Below are positions 14,873 through 15,586 of a stretch of 15,586 bases of DNA, in pieces. This DNA is from CAIKZJ01 sp041675325. GTDB lineage: Bacteria > Bacteroidota > Ignavibacteria > Tepidaquicellales > Tepidaquicellaceae. Made by a program: the position numbers and the translations under genes. Position 1 is the stretch's first letter. Each line of letters begins with the position of its first letter. The stretch covers positions 1 through 15,586 of the forward strand of contig JBAYUG010000076.1 of the NCBI GenBank assembly GCA_041675325.1, given 5' to 3'. The notes below the pieces were generated by a model that was not told where the DNA came from, did no database searches, and saw nothing but the letters and a program-made list of their open reading frames with translations.

Positions 14873-15586
14873 ATGATAGTTTTGTTTTACCTTAAAAGTT
14901 TAAAAGTAATTATAATATCAGCGATTATTTTCTTGCTGTTTCCTGCAAGTTCATATTCCCAGTGGTTTTCACAGCCATTACCGGTGAACGGGCAGGTTAA
15001 TGATCTGAAGTTTTTTGATGGTAATACGGGATTGATAGCAATGTGGCAGCCAAATATAATATTACGAACAACAAATGGTGGTTATAACTGGAATACTGTT
15101 TATTCGACAGGAAGACCTGCATTTGAATTATGTATGATTGATAGCTTGGCTGTTTATGTTAATTCATCAACTACAAGCGAATACGGAATGCTTCTACGTT
15201 CTTACAATCGTGGTGCAACCTGGGACAGTCTTCCTATAGCTAATTCCTGGACTGTAAATGGTATCTCATTTGTAAATAAAGACACCGGCTGGGTAGGCGG
15301 CACAGCGGGCGGATTACCTTTTCTATGGCGCACAACAAATGCAGGAGTAACATGGACAGTTCAGTCAGACGATACAGGATTCGGAAAAGTGTTCTTCCTG
15401 AAGCAAAAAGTATATGGCGAGTATGTGGGGTGGTCGCAAAATTATGGTACACTTTGGAAAACAACAAATAGCGGCATTAACTGGATACAAAATACATCCG
15501 TTGGAGAATTACCAGATGCAATAGCTATGTTTTTCTCAGATCAATTTACAGGTTATATATCTAATAATACGAAATTAACAAAAACT
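14873..15586 (+). CDS. Secreted beta-propeller-like surface protein, 3' end missing
   Basis: The frame is open from an ATG at 14873 to the last base (238 codons, no stop), so the C-terminus is cut off. The first 32 residues form a signal peptide (YLKSLKV, a hydrophobic core, then PASSYSQ). The body has the same repeats as the left-edge gene: LRTTNGGYNW, LWRTTNAGVTW and LWKTTNSGINW. The two proteins share most residues from WFSQPLPVNGQV onward and are identical over the last 41 residues. A C-terminal T9SS sorting domain beyond the edge is inferred from the complete relatives at 778-3929. This is the only one of the four on the plus strand. Function beyond surface display is unknown. Confidence 0.8.
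   Translation, partial: MIVLFYLKSLKVIIISAIIFLLFPASSYSQWFSQPLPVNGQVNDLKFFDGNTGLIAMWQPNIILRTTNGGYNWNTVYSTGRPAFELCMIDSLAVYVNSSTTSEYGMLLRSYNRGATWDSLPIANSWTVNGISFVNKDTGWVGGTAGGLPFLWRTTNAGVTWTVQSDDTGFGKVFFLKQKVYGEYVGWSQNYGTLWKTTNSGINWIQNTSVGELPDAIAMFFSDQFTGYISNNTKLTKT
15464..15586. repeat. Right copy of 123-bp inverted terminal repeat of the window
   Basis: It is the exact reverse complement of 1-123 and ends at the last base of the window. It encodes the segment from TTNSGINWIQNTSVGELP to NNTKLTKT. Such perfect identity at both edges, within paralogues that otherwise differ clearly, is the expected sign of a contig broken at a shared repeat. Confidence 0.95.

Noticed and set aside
1..15586. Inverted terminal repeats as evidence of a linear virus, plasmid or transposon
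   Set aside because: The repeat is coding sequence inside paralogous genes and the interior is chromosomal housekeeping genes. There is no transposase, capsid or replication gene.

Overview
The window looks like one contig from an uncultured member of the Bacteroidota/Chlorobi group, most likely Ignavibacteria-like. Four secreted repeat proteins are present. The two complete ones end in a type IX secretion (T9SS) sorting domain with the QNYPNPFN signature. lpxA indicates an outer membrane with lipid A, Shine-Dalgarno sequences are mostly absent, and intergenic DNA is AT-rich. The lineage call is inference.

Layout: (1) 1-4031, minus strand: three tandem genes for signal-peptide-bearing beta-propeller-like surface proteins. 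The first runs off the left edge, and the spacers are rich in palindromes and degenerate repeats. (2) 4368-7321, plus strand: der (ribosome assembly GTPase) and comM (AAA+ branch-migration helicase). (3) 7322-7807: a 486-bp spacer with two perfect copies of the ParB-binding site parS, TGTTTCACGTGAAACA, enclosing a cassette of degenerate repeats. (4) 7808-9730: mnmG (tRNA U34 modification) on the plus strand, ending 4 bp from (5) a minus-strand pair, mscS-family channel then macro-domain hydrolase, whose genes overlap by 8 nt. (6) 11071-11410: a spacer of degenerate CTCTGCG/CTCTGTG repeats. (7) 11411-14654, minus strand: a tight four-gene run, GT2 glycosyltransferase, lpxA, CYTH protein, panB. 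(8) 14873-15586, plus strand: a fourth surface-protein gene, running off the right edge.

The main observations are these. The parS pair beside mnmG suggests this is chromosomal and near the origin, since parS sites usually cluster around oriC and mnmG/gidA is a classical origin neighbour. The window begins and ends with the same 123 bp in inverted orientation, inside two paralogous genes. The contig therefore most likely stops where an assembler met a shared repeat, and this is not an element terminus. A family of short degenerate repeats (type A around GAACGCAGATTT, type B around CTCTGTG) occupies four of the spacers, and GC-rich perfect palindromes sit inside one repeat copy and inside a T9SS domain coding region.

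Functionally the core genes are housekeeping: ribosome assembly, recombination, tRNA modification, lipid A, coenzyme A precursor and osmotic safety valve. The accessory content is the surface-protein family and the repeats. No transposase, phage gene, CRISPR array, tRNA or rRNA was seen.
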